DNA from: Coffea arabica
Taxonomy: Eukaryota > Streptophyta > Magnoliopsida > Gentianales > Rubiaceae
Assembly (NCBI RefSeq): GCF_036785885.1
Contig: NC_092326.1
Location: 39,642,287-39,706,286, forward strand
DNA: 64,000 nt
Direction: 5' to 3'
The position numbers and the translations under genes are program-made. The notes beneath the pieces were generated by a model. It had not been told where the DNA came from. It saw only the letters and a list, made by a program, of their open reading frames with translations, and searched no databases. This document shows positions 1 to 11,530 of the stretch, piece after piece (within the stretch, counting starts at the first letter, position 1; the number at the start of each line of letters is the position of its first letter).

Positions 1-439
1 TACACTGCCTGAGATGGTAGGTGAAGCTGTTTTTAATCAAGTTGAAAATTGGACGAAGTTAATCTCAGTCACTATGTTAGGAAAATCTTCTCTCCTAAGG
101 AAGTCAAAGTGAGGAAACTTTCAGGAGCACAAGTCGGGATCGTCGGAACCTGAATACTGCTTCAATTTTCTTGGTACATACTTGGCAGATATCTGAAATC
201 CAAATTCGGATGTGTCTGAAACCAATCTGTTGGCAATGGGTTATTTTAATTAGGCATATGGCAGATTTCAACTGGTTGTTACATGATGCTGACTTATGTC
301 TAAGTACGCAGTAAAATACATCATTGCTCAAAATAGGAAATGTTATGTTACTGACTATAGTGCTGCCATAAACAGCTGTATACCATTCTTGTGTTCACCA
401 CGTGCAAGGCCTTGATTTGGATTGTCTTTAATTGTGTAG
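1..439 (+). other. Intron of the transporter gene (window starts inside it)
   Basis: I see no coding sequence here. The next exon opens right after a 3' splice site ending in TGTAG at 435-439. The preceding exon of this family, which encodes the helix before the DTILKKYSS block, is not in the window, so the window most likely begins inside an intron. Confidence 0.6.
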
Positions 440-2046
440 ATACAATTTTGAAGAAGTATTCGTCAACTGTTGCAACAATTTTTACTGGGATTGCATCTGC
501 AGCATTGTTTGGTCATACTTTGACAATAAACTTCATCTTAGGAATCTCCATTGTATTTATCTCCATGCATCAGGTAACTCAGCAGAAGGCAATACAATTA
601 GCTTTATATTCTCTCAATGGATTTCTTACTTTTTTTTTTCCTCTTATTTTCATGTTTGATAATCTAAATCCCTTTTATCATCTATTCTACTTTATTATGT
701 TGAACTGCTTGAGGTTGAAGAATATATGATCTAATGTCTCTCTTGTAAATTCGTCTTACATTATTATTCTATTTCCAGTTTTTTTCACCCCTTTCAAAGG
801 TCAAGGATGAAGTACAGAATGGTGGTATGGAAATGATGAAAACTCAACATAACTTTAGGTATGAGATTATCATTATTTTTCGCCTTGGGAAGCATATGAT
901 GAGTATTCTTGTTTAATAAACTCTTAAGCTCTGGAAAATGCTATTACATGTTATCTCTTGGTTAGATACACAAGGAACTGTGGTAAAAACTAGGTTTCTG
1001 TGGCCTACACTCCTCTTTAAACAAAGGCAGTTCTTTACTGTTTCGGTGTAATGTCATTAGTAGTCTTTCTACATAAATTAGTGCTTGGGGCTGGATTTTT
1101 AGGCTAAGCAAGCCTGGGAATAGATAGGGTACCGGATTGAAAAAGTCAATAGCTATCCAGTTGATTGTGAGCGAAAGTAGGGCACAAAAGCAATAGTGGT
1201 CCTCATGATGAAAGCGAGACATTCGCCTTTGTAAGAAACCTTTATATCTATGAGACATCAGTAAGGCTAACAGTATTGTTCTTCATCCATTCCGATTCAT
1301 TCTGTAGAACAAGTAACTTTTGAAAAGTTACACTTTTTTGCAGGCTTGATTTCAGTTATCGGCTTCCATAGATACACCTTTCATGAGTATATATGTGGTG
1401 TTGGTGGATTGGACATTTGCCTCAGTGATTGTCTAAGAAGATTTTGACAAGTTTTGTGCTTTGTGCTGCTAAACTTCTCGGTAGATATGGGAGGAAATGC
1501 AAAAATGAAAATGCTGAAGTTCCATGTTGCACACAGGTCTTTAGATTACCATGAGATAATTGGATTGACCTTTTACCTGTAAAGTTAGATGGATCTGAAA
1601 TAAAGGATATGCCAGAATGTATTACAAGATTATAATAACTCGAGTCTAACCATAACTTTCTTGAAAATAAAAACAGCTAAGTCAATGGCAGAATCACACT
1701 GGATAGGAAACTGACATTTCAGAATGTCCATGTCATCTTTTCTTAACCGGTTGCTCCTTTTGGTAGACATGCTTTATGCGCTGATGACATGGCTGTATGT
1801 TTCTGTTGTTTCTTTACTATTTTAGAAAATGGTTTGACACGTAATGTTTCCAGGTCTAAGGATGCATCCTTTGTGGACATGGCAGCTGGGGCTCATGACG
1901 AGGTAAGACTCCACTACTGCATGCTTAGAATTTACGTATATATATGGATTCACTTATTACATGCACATGTGATTTCTCTCTTATCAATTTTACAGGCTAG
2001 CCATCGAGTGGAACATGATGAAAGAACCCCTCTCCTTCCACTATAG
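440..2046 (+). CDS. CMP-sialic acid / nucleotide-sugar transporter-like protein, C-terminal part
   Basis: Four 3' exons are visible: 440-573, 779-858, 1854-1902 and 1996-2046 (stop TAG). All junctions are GT-AG and the phase is continuous, giving the last 104 residues. The first block reads [17 protein letters not shown], followed by a hydrophobic helix ending in FISMHQ. This is the last membrane segment of the plant CMP-sialic-acid-transporter-like group of the nucleotide-sugar transporter family (the Arabidopsis At2g43240/At3g59360 group, from memory). After it come [11 protein letters not shown] and a hydrophilic cytosolic tail ending RTPLLPL, also typical of that group. Such proteins have about ten membrane spans and exchange nucleotide sugars for nucleotide monophosphates across the Golgi membrane; the true plant substrate is uncertain. 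Only the 3' end is present, so the N-terminal part cannot be judged. Confidence 0.9.
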
Positions 2047-3925
2047 AGTACTTATAGGTAATACATCTTAACTGTCTCAAATAAGACAGCATTGAACATA
2101 TCTATCATTTTATCTGGCTGCCATAGGCCTACACACTACATTATGTTTCAGTTAATAAATTGCTTCAATTTAAGTTAAAAAATTGAATTTTTTTTTCTCT
2201 GAGAAAGAAAGTTGTTTATGGTCACTGAGAGCCCTCAGGAGAAACACCGTGATTATTGTATGCCAAATCATGCGCTGTTATGTGCACTCCAACTTGGATA
2301 TTGAGCTGCAGCTTTGCTGCTTTCATCATTGCTTGCCCTACTACTTTCCCTCGTTCGACAAATCAATCTGCTGGGGTACTAACAGTAGTGAAGGCATTAT
2401 ATGTATACTTTCTTTTTTGTTTTCTAAAGAAAATATCAATGGAAGTGTCACTTTTGTTACGCAAAGCTGCTGCCCTTCCCAGAAGGCATTCGTACTTTTG
2501 AATGAATGGAACTACATGTTTCTGTTTTCTTGTGCCTCAGGAATACTACTGGGAGCAACATTCATTGGTTGTTGACACTAGAGTTGAGAATTGGACCGGT
2601 CAATAGATTTTAGTACAAAGACAACAGGGATTTTCTCTTCTTCCCTTTGGAAAGCTGCTAGGATTCTGTTCCGTGAGAGTCCGCCCAGTTGTGCAGCATC
2701 AAAGCACACTGAAATATACATACAAGGATGGATGTCTTGATTCCATGGTAATGTGCCCGGATCGTTTTATTAGTAAAAACACTGCTGTGACTCATCTGTA
2801 CAAGGGACAGTCAAATTGTTATCAACATGCATTCCTTCAATTTTATTACGAGTATCATTTACAAATTTTGTGTCCTTTAGGCAGCTGAACCAATTGATGT
2901 ACATCTGATCTGATGAGAAATGCTACTGCGAATGTCCTCATATCACGCAAACTGTCATATTGATACATGATTAGATTTCAATTAGCACAATGGACGAAAT
3001 CTAATATTACTTGGTGGATCCCATATTTGCTATATTTTGCATCTCTCTCTCTCTTTGTTAAAATTAAACCAAAAAAAAAAAAATCGATCGTTTTTTGTTA
3101 AATTCCTCATTGTTGCTCAAAAGTGTAGCGAACTCGTGATTAAAAGAAAATGTACGTGATAGCACGCTTTTAAAGCCTCGATTCTTAGAGGCGTGGCTAA
3201 ATAAACTTCAATGGTATGTGAGTTATGATAAAAATAATTCTAAAGCCTAAGTGATAAAACTACATTGAAGTACACATGCTGTTTCTTTAAGGTACAATTC
3301 GAAGTTTATTCAATTGCAGATTCAGTTCATTTGGAGTTGTTATGGTAAGAGGGATGCATCTTGCCATATTTGTGGCACCATGCGCAAAACACCACCCTCC
3401 GCCCCGCTCCACCGATTAGGTCAAGCACAATGGCTACAAAATTAGACGGACACACAAAGCTGTTTTTGGGGAGCCACCATGCACCCAAACCCCCTTTTCC
3501 CTTCTCTTCCAAGAATTAGGCTAGGCTTGACTATACGGCCACACCATTTACCAAAGAGGCGTGACACATTTACTTTAACAAACGGGCACGCCTTCATTTT
3601 ACTACTTCTAATCATCTGCATGCCGTAGTGACTGCAGGAGGTGGTTTGACCAACAAATCTGAAGGCGTGATCTGTTACGGTAATACAGCATGACGCCTTC
3701 ACTTTAGATTTCCCTTCCGGTGAGGTGACCACTCCCTAAAATTTTCCTAGCTGGATTGACTGGCAGTAAAAATGTAAAATACAGCAGTCAACCAAAAAAA
3801 AAAAAAAAAGGGAAAGAGTGAATAATACGCTAGATTCCATCATCATTTCAATATTTAATTTTAAAGGCAGCGGTTATTGAATTCTGACGGAAGCAGGACC
3901 CCGCAGCTGCCAGCCAAACCCAGCC
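2047..3925. other. 3' UTR of the transporter, then spacer and gamma-SNAP promoter region
   Basis: No recognisable gene lies in this stretch. The first several hundred bases are presumably the 3' UTR of the transporter gene; open frames around 2183-2575 match no family I know. A CT-run and A-run at 3042-3083 are simple sequence. The part from about 3300 to 3740 is less AT-rich than its surroundings, has an open minus-strand frame at 3442-3732 that I do not recognise, and contains a strong inverted repeat at 3660-3701. Confidence 0.5.
3660..3701. repeat. 42-bp imperfect palindrome upstream of gamma-SNAP
   Basis: The left arm TGAAGGCGTGATCTGT (3660-3675) and the reverse complement of the right arm (3685-3701) match except for one mismatch and one extra base. 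The loop is about 9 bases. It lies roughly 225 bp before the gamma-SNAP start codon. Related GGCGTG strings occur nearby, around 3190 and 3558. The function is unknown. Confidence 0.6.
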
Positions 3926-6900
3926 ATGTCTTCCGATCCCGACAAGTTGATCGCAAAAGCCGATAAACTGTCAGTCTCCAAACCCCTCTCTCCCTAGCAT
4001 TGATATTTGTATTTGCAGAAAAAGTTTGTTACTCAACGAAATACAGATACGGGTGATGTGATTCTCGAATATTTACAGCTGAATTTGATATCCTGACATT
4101 TCTCAATTCATCGGAGAATGATTGAGAAACGAGGGAGAATTCTGTTATTATTATTATTATTATTATTATTTTGTGTGGTCTTCTTGAAGCTGATCTAAGT
4201 TTTTTGGGACGAGAATAATAATGTTGCCGATTTCGGCATTTTTATGTGGTTTGGCTACTGGACTAGTTGAAATGTTCTTGAGATGGATAATGCGAGTATT
4301 GTGTTCAATTTGGACGCGAACTTTGTGGATTAGGAGTAGGAATTCTATCGTGACCAGTGAACATCTTCTGAATCGTAATTTGTAGTGACTGGAAATCATG
4401 AGCTGTTTTTAATACTGCTTTTTGGTTTTTGGAGTTTGTGCATTTTCCGATCTCGATTCCATGTAAATAAATTTGAAGGGTGGAATTAGGAAATTTACAT
4501 TTTAGGAAATGTCAATTTCAAACATTTATGGTGGATGTTTCCGATTGCAGAAAAATAGCACTAGTACTGAATTTGATTCTTCATGATACATAATATGCTC
4601 AGCTAGAGACTCTTCTATATGAGAATTCTCAGCTCATACGGGATTTCTTGGAGATGGAAATGAAGAAAAAAAATTTACAATATTTTATATACGAACTGTA
4701 TATGAATCGCGTTGCTTATATTGTATGTCAAACTCAATGTTTGATTTTATGATTCTCATGTCAGAATGGAGATATTATTTTTAAGTTATATGTATAATGG
4801 ACATTTTTTGCAATCTAACTTACTTGCATACGGATTTTGTAGAACAAAACTTAGTTTAACTAGATGGAGTGCTGATTGGAAAAGTGCCACAGTTTTGTAT
4901 GAGCAGGCAGGTAGTTTTCCAATTTTAACTATCATTCCATGGCATAATAAGAAGTTTAAATACTAGTTACTCGTCGTGTGTTTTCTGGATGTTTACTTTG
5001 TTTTTATTTTTGTTTTGTTTTGTAGCTAATGCATTTAGGCTGTCAAAAAAGCATGAGAAAGCAAAAGAGGCATTTGAGAAAGCTTCCAAGGGACAGGAGA
5101 TGTTATCTTCATATCCTGTCTATGACTACTATTTCTGAATTTTCATATTTTTTTACATTCCGCTTCCTTGACTCGTAAATTAGACCTTGGGATGCTGCTA
5201 AACATATGGAATCTGCTGCTACTGTGGCTAAAGAACTAGGAAACTGGCGTGAAGTTGCTGACTTTTATAGACGTGCATCTGAGTTATACATTGAATGTGG
5301 ACGGTCACAACCTGCATCAGATGCACTTGCTAAGGGTGCTCGGTAAGCAATGATTTCTTGCTGGACTATAATTTTTTTCTACTTTGTTAGGTATACTTAT
5401 TTTCATTTTTCATGGATTTTTTTCTCATAATAAATTAAACATATTGTTCAAAGTGTCTCCTTCATGTAATGCATATTAGAGCCCCCCGGGGGGTGGGGGG
5501 TGTGTGTGTGCGTGTGTCTTTTGTTGTGTCTAATATAGTTGCATTTCTGCAGCTGTTTCAAGTTGAACGTGCTAAAAAGCGATGGATATTCATAGCTGTA
5601 CAGAGTTATAGTTGAAATTTATACTTCAGAACTTGGTCCTTTTATGTTATGCCACAATCCAATAACACTAGAAGAAGCTAACTATGTGTTTAAATTTTTT
5701 TCTTTTGTTCAATCTAGCTGAAATACTTAACTGTCCTAGAAGGAGTGGTATTACATTTCACTGGTGTAGGAAATTGGCTTTGTCATATGGGTCAACTTAT
5801 GGATCGACCTATCTGTATGTTATTTTGGATACAGATCTGAGCCCATCTTCCTTCAAATCTATTCTGATCATTATGGATTGTGTTCATATTGGGTGGCTGG
5901 TCATGTTAGATTAACAGGGATCATATTGAGTAGGTGGTCATGTTAGAATCACCAGGGAGGAGAAAAAGGGAGGTAGGAGTAGAGTTCGGGGAAGTGATGC
6001 TTGATCACCCACTAGAAGTTCTTACTTTAATGGATGCTTTGGCTTGTATCTTTCTTTGCTGCAAACCTTGCACAACAACTTTCATTTTCTTCTATTGCTT
6101 CTGCAACTTTATCTTCTACCCTTGATTTTGAGGCATTTGTTGCATTTAACATCTAGAAGGATTTATTGCATGAATTGGTACTTTCTATGAGAGTTCTTTT
6201 AGAAAGAAGCAACTCTTACAAATGTATGGCTATTCGAAAGAGAAATTTCCTTGTAATTTTCCCGGAGTCAAATATACACTACTAGCTACTTGGGGGATGA
6301 TATCCTTTTCCTTTTTGTGCCTCTTTTCTTTCTTTTTTCATATTTAATAACCTTTTGCACAGTTTAAAGAAAGGTAAATTTATGACAGTGCTTTAGAAGA
6401 TGCTCTGCCTGAGGATGCTGTCAAGCTATATATTGATGCTTGTGAAACTCTTGAGGAGGACGGCAAGGAACAAATGGCCTTTGACTTATATCGTGCCGCT
6501 GCTAGTGTCTATTTGAAACTTGAAAAGTAAGAGGGCCTTCGTTCATTTTAAGTTAATAAATCTGAGTGATTACTGTTGATTGTTGAGTCTCTCTTCAACT
6601 CTTTTTTTAGTTCTCATGTCTAAGCACTAAGTGATACCAAATCTGAAACTTTTAAGTTAATCCTTTTTTTTCGAATTATTTGTTGGTTTATGCTGTTAAT
6701 TTATGAATGGAAACCGTGACTTTTGGCAAATATAAGGTGTGTTGCATTTTCGCCATAGCAAAATACATCCCTGACACCTCTATTTTGGTTCCTCTCATGC
6801 AACCTTTTCTGTCATCAGGTGACTATGTGAAGTATAAATGATAAGTAAAAAAATTTAATAACATTTTTGGGGAGGATTCATGTAGTTCAAGTAAAACTTG

Positions 6901-9900
6901 CCATTTTACTCCATAGAACCTGAAAATACTTGAATGGGGGATGCTTCTGAACATAAATTCCTAGAGGCCTTGTTAGGTTTTTACAAATTTGAGAAGTTAG
7001 TCTTTTTTTTCCCCTCATCTTTAAGATGGATAGCAGATGATGGTGTTGCTTTAAATCTTCGAGCTAATTGTTTATTCCTTTCATCTTGACGTGGAAGTTT
7101 GGTGAGTTGTGAAAACATGTAATACTCGAATACAAATTGGGAATGTGTGGCAAAGTAGGGAACATGTGGAACCCTGACAACTGATTTTGAAACTATGTAG
7201 ACATGATGATGAAAAGTTAAAGTTTTTGAGGTATTAAGCAATTATAAGCGAATGTGAGTCATTGAAAGTTGTACTGCTAAGTGAAAATAGTTGGTAGTAT
7301 AAGAATACAAAAGAAAATCAAGATTCTCAAGAACGTCATGAGTTAAGCCTCAAAGGTCTGAAGCATTTATCACATAACAACGTAATAAAACATTTTAGTA
7401 GTTATTGTGTCATAACTCATAACCATACTTATTAACATGACTTTTATCCAAGAATTGTATGTGCAAGTAATTCGTCGGCTCTCATCTTCCACAGGTATAC
7501 AGATGCAGCAACTGTTCTGTTGAGATGGGCATTGGCAGCAGATAAATGTAATGCAACTCATAGTCAATGCAAGGTATGAAGGTTTTTAGCATTTACCTTT
7601 CACCTCTAGACACCAAGCATATTTCTTGCTTTTACTCAGTGAAACTTTAGACATTTCGTGTCAACTGTCAATTGATTGTTTGCGTCAAACATCTTTGCAA
7701 GTGTATGTTCTTTTTTAAATAATACAATTAACCATTTTCTCTTGTCTTTGCGAGTCCTGATGTTCCAGTTAATCCTTCTTTGATAATGTTATCTATTAAT
7801 CTCGTATAAATGTAAATTTCTAATAATGAGTTAGGAAGAGGTTAGCCATTTGGGTGTTATGTGATCTTTGAAGGGTGGTTGAGATTGAGAAGAAATTGAA
7901 GTGTGAAAGCCAGGCACCTAAAACATAATATTGGGGAAAGAGCAATCTCAGTTTTTCTAAAAGCGGTGTATGCATATATAATGGCTGCGAAGACAAAAGT
8001 TATCCTAAGTCTAGGGTGCTCACCAACTTCTTTTCCTAAATTTTTTAGTGGTTGGAGCATCATTTTCTTCAATGAGTTGATGCCATTTAATTTGAGCCAC
8101 AATCTTGCAGATCCTTAGGTTTCCTTAGATGATGTGAGCTCAGAATTGAAGACATTAAGTTTGAAGGTAGCCCTAATACTTGGATTATCTAGCTGTTTGT
8201 TGAGGGTCAAGGTTCCTTTAGGTCTGGGTGATCTTCATCCTAAAGGTGGTGCTGTGGCCTGTTGATTCCCATAGGCTAATTTCAACCTGATCTGCACGTA
8301 TAGTTACATATTTAACTCTTATTCTTTTGTGACATCATCAGCAATCTTGTGATATGCAGAAAGCATGATCTTTCCCTGAATACCATCTTATATCTCAGTG
8401 AAGTCATGGAAAATCTAATGCTTTTAGTGTTTCTTTGTGAAACAGGGGAGATGTTCTCAGCCTATTTTATTGTGTGGACTGTGGACAATGCTGTAGTAGT
8501 TAACTCGTTGCTCATATTGTTAGCCTAAAGTATCAAAGTCAAACAAGATATATACAAGCAAAAACAGAACATGGTTCCTATAACGTTTCTCTTTGATAAT
8601 CCTCAATGACATTCCTATGACAGATTGCCGTTGGGTCTGAGATAGAGAAGGATATAAAAATTTAGGTTCTTATTTGTGAACTTTTGAGGGATTGCTGGCA
8701 CAAATGGCTGGTCTTGATAAAGAGATCCCTAGGTTATTGATCCCATGCATGCACACATATTGGCAGTTTTACTAATAACTTGATTCCAGACTGTCAAAGG
8801 CTTTCGTCATTTGTGAACCCAAGTAAATCTGTTTTTCTTTTTTTTTTTTGGGGTGTCATTAAATGTTTGATGATGACTAATTAGTTGCATAGCTTCAGCT
8901 AAATTTTGTGAATATCTTGCGTGTTACTGAATTTTGCTATATCTTGTAACTTCAGGTCGCACTTGTGCATCTAATATTTGTATTTGAATTTGTGTAAAGG
9001 ATTGTATTCCACTTTTAGAATTGAAGTTGACATGTCTGATTTGGTTCTAGGCTTATCTCAGTGCCATCATTGTATACCTTTATGCTCATGACTTCCAGCA
9101 AGCAGAGAAGTGCCACAATGATTGTTGCCAGTACGTTCAAATTCTAATTTTTTGCATCATTCACAACACCTCAAATCCTGGCATAGAACAAGTTTTTTTT
9201 TTTCCTTTCTATTTTTTAAATTTCTTAGTTAAGAGTTTTCTTGTTTTCTTAGCTTTCAGTTTTTCAAGTAGCACATTCTCCTTTATGACTGTTTAGCTGA
9301 CATGCATGCCAAAGAAAGAAAGAACAGGTAAAACGGTAAAGGAATAAATGGTTCGAAAAGGAAACTAACAGAATAGAAGAATCAAACGTTCAGAGTTGTC
9401 AATTTCCTTCAAGTAATTGTACGCATGTACACCATTTAATATGAATTAAGATCTCTTCAATCACTGTTTTATCAGAAAGGTTTAGCTCATATAGGACAGA
9501 GAATTTACATTGTCATATATCTTGTATTGGCCTCTCCTATGTGGGCTGGATTTGTTTTACCTGGTCAGATATTCAGCAGACTGGGGTGGGAGAAAGTATT
9601 GTGATTATATGAATTTCCTTTGTTGGATTAACTCTTAAACTTCTAACATGAAGGATTTGAGCCTTTTTAAATGTTTGTACATTTCATCAATACCAAAGAA
9701 AACCCAATCCTTTCTTAGCAGTCCTTTACCAGAATTTTCTTATGAACTTGTCATTATTGGCTCTTCTTTTGCAGGATTGAAGCTTTCTTGAACAGTGATC
9801 AAAATCGTTGTGCCAATAGACTTCTTTCTGCTTATTCTGACGGGGATGTGGAGGAAATCAAACGGGTGGCTCAATCAAGCACTATTTCCAATCTAGACCA

Positions 9901-10736
9901 CGCGGTAATCCATCTTTTCAGTTTATTCCGCACCATCTGATGGCAGGGGCGGAGGGAAGGGGGTCCAATTGTTAAAAAAAAAAATTTTCTAAGTAAAAAA
10001 ATTTTTTTAATATTGTTTTGCCCCCCCAAATATTGATAAAAAATTTCACTTTGCCCCCCTTCCAATTGTTATAAAAAAATTTCTAAGTAAAAAAAATTTT
10101 TCTTATATTGTTTTGCCCCCCCCCCCCAAAATATTGATAAAAAATTTCACTTTACCCCCTCCTAAGGACCCAAATAATAATGTTTGAAAGTTATTTGGAC
10201 TTTGTCCAAATAACAGAGACTCGCCCCCCCTAATTGCAATTCCTAGCTCCGCCACTGTGACTGATGGTGTCTATGCATTGGGCTATAAAATCACCAAAAC
10301 GTCTTTGTCTGCTTCAAAATGATGGAATATATTAGCCTTGATTTTTCATGGACGGTTAGGTGTGGTGTCTAGAAAAAATAATTAGGATTCAAACTGTCCC
10401 ACTCCCACGGTTATTTTTATGCATTTATATATACTTCATTGGCGTGTCCTCATTTGTTGGATGTCATGGTAGTTGTATCGACAAGTAAGAAAGGAACTGG
10501 GGGTAGAAATTATTGGTACCGCAAATGACATAAACACAAATTTGCTATTTGAAAAAATCATGCAATTTTTTACATGGTCTTATTGTTGTGTGGATATAGA
10601 GGTTTGGAAGAACTTTTTGACAGTGTTACTGCTGCAGATCATCAGGCATGCTCGGAAATTGCCGATGGGTGATGTGACTTCGTTGAAGGGTGCTGCCCCA
10701 GAAGAAGAGCCCTTAGATGAAGATGATCTTACCTAG
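3926..10736 (+). CDS. GSNAP: Gamma-soluble NSF attachment protein (gamma-SNAP)
   Basis: Nine exons: 3926-3969, 4843-4910, 5026-5110, 5184-5342, 6389-6526, 7495-7573, 9051-9130, 9775-9904 and 10638-10736. They sum to 882 nt, a 293-residue protein, close to the Arabidopsis protein as I recall it. It starts MSSDPDKLIAKADKL and ends in the acidic tail EEEPLDEDDLT. The body is a series of TPR-like helical hairpins, recognisable as RWSADWKSA, SSPWDAAKHMESAA, FYRRASELY and STISNLDHA. SNAPs are cytosolic adaptors that bind SNARE bundles and recruit the NSF ATPase so that SNAREs are recycled after membrane fusion; gamma-SNAP is the divergent isoform. Eight introns separate the exons; seven are GT-AG, while intron 3 (5111-5183) carries U12-type AT-AG signals. 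Intron 8 contains a small transposon. Confidence 0.96.
5111..5183 (+). other. U12-type AT-AG intron in gamma-SNAP
   Basis: Only removing 5111-5183 (73 nt) keeps the conserved reading ...MLSS-PWDAAKHMES... in frame. The intron starts ATATCCTG, one base from the minor-spliceosome 5' consensus ATATCCTT. It carries TTCCTTGAC at 5164-5172, one base from the U12 branch consensus TTCCTTAAC, with the branch A about 12 nt before the terminal TAG. The nearby GT at 5118 would shift the frame. The splice signals are seen directly; use of the minor spliceosome is inferred from them. Confidence 0.88.
9944..10257. mobile_element. Short non-autonomous DNA transposon (MITE-like) in gamma-SNAP intron 8
   Basis: The left end CAGGGGCGGAG and the right end CTCCGCCACTG form imperfect terminal inverted repeats of about 10 bp with hAT-like CAG..CTG termini. 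CTGATGG flanks the left end directly (9937-9943) and recurs three bases after the right end (10261-10267), so a target duplication is likely but not exact. There is no coding capacity. The interior is made of C-runs and A/T-runs plus a 97-bp tandem duplication. Superfamily assignment is tentative. Confidence 0.6.
9965..10159. repeat. Two tandem copies of a ~97-bp unit inside the intronic MITE
   Basis: CCAATTGTT begins at 9965 and again at 10062. Each is followed by the same order of blocks: A-run, TTTCTAAGTAA, T-run, TATTGTTTTGCCCCCC, ATATTGATAAAAAATTTCA. The copies differ mainly in homopolymer length. Confidence 0.75.
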
Positions 10737-11493
10737 CCTCTCACATTGATTGACATAGCTTCTGAGTGTGTGTGAATATATTTTCATTATGTGCATTTGA
10801 TTTGAAGATAAGAAGTTGATGCCCTCTCATTTTCAAGTGTATTTTCAGATTAAATTGTGCGAAGTAGAATGGTCAAGGGTCTTTACATGATCATGAGGGT
10901 TCGAACTCCATGGTTTCCAATACCCCCTTCTTTTCCAGCTTGTTTCTTTTCACATCTCACCTGCTGAACCTATCCAAAGGGAGAAGAAGAATTTGTAGCC
11001 AATGAAAAATGAAGAGGAGACATATTTTCGTTTTTCTTTGTAACAGCCATTTGCAAACTAAGCGCCTTTATTTTCTGGTGGTATGTTCTCCATTACATAT
11101 TCCTTGTTCATATCTAATGCTTCTGACTGATATTTTGTGTTATTGAAAGCGAACTCGTTTATCCAAATGAGAGTCATCGGTACATGTTTGTTTAGGTCCA
11201 CCGGCCCCTTCGGTGCCTTGTGCTGATCGACTTGTTACGTTTCGGAAGTCTTTACCGTCTTTTTTCATTTCGATCTCTTACATTTCAATGGTCCTACTTT
11301 GTCAAGTTGTAATCAACCATTAAATGTTACTATCATGTTGATGTCCTTCGTACATTAAACGCCCCTTACGGTACTGGGCTACTGCTTCGTTCAAAAAATT
11401 TTTAAAAATTGAAGAATTTAGTCAAGACACGCACAATAGCTTTTAATATGATTTTGATAATTTAAGTTAAAACTTTGAATTGGAGAAATTGGA
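10737..11493 (+). other. Gamma-SNAP 3' UTR and spacer up to the Harbinger element
   Basis: No gene is visible. The first few hundred bases are probably the gamma-SNAP 3' UTR, and the rest is AT-rich spacer. A tRNA-like promoter pair lies at 10862-10920. Confidence 0.5.
10862..10920 (+). repeat. tRNA-like (SINE-head-like) sequence
   Basis: ATGGTCAAGGGT resembles an RNA polymerase III A box, and GGTTCGAACTCC about 30 bases later is a good B box. The stretch cannot fold as a full tRNA in any way I can see, so a decayed tRNA-derived SINE head is more likely than a tRNA gene. No target duplication was found. Confidence 0.3.
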
Positions 11494-11530
11494 GGGTTCG
11501 TTTGGATTGACAGTTTTTTCAAAAACTGTT
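11494..11530 (+). repeat. Left terminal inverted repeat of the Harbinger element
   Basis: GGGTTCGTTTGGATTGACAG is followed by a short palindrome, ACAG-T6-CAAAAACTGT, at 11510-11529. It pairs imperfectly with the right end near 16890-16926. Confidence 0.7.

Noticed and set aside
962-1258. 98-codon minus-strand frame in a transporter intron
   Set aside because: It is in an intron of a well-supported gene on the other strand and matches nothing I know.
2183-2575. 130-codon plus-strand frame after the transporter stop
   Set aside because: Lies in the probable 3' UTR and has a composition rich in C, F and S like translated AT-rich DNA.
3442-3732. Minus-strand 96-codon frame upstream of gamma-SNAP
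   Set aside because: No family resemblance, no splice or start context, and the region contains a palindrome that creates open frames on both strands.
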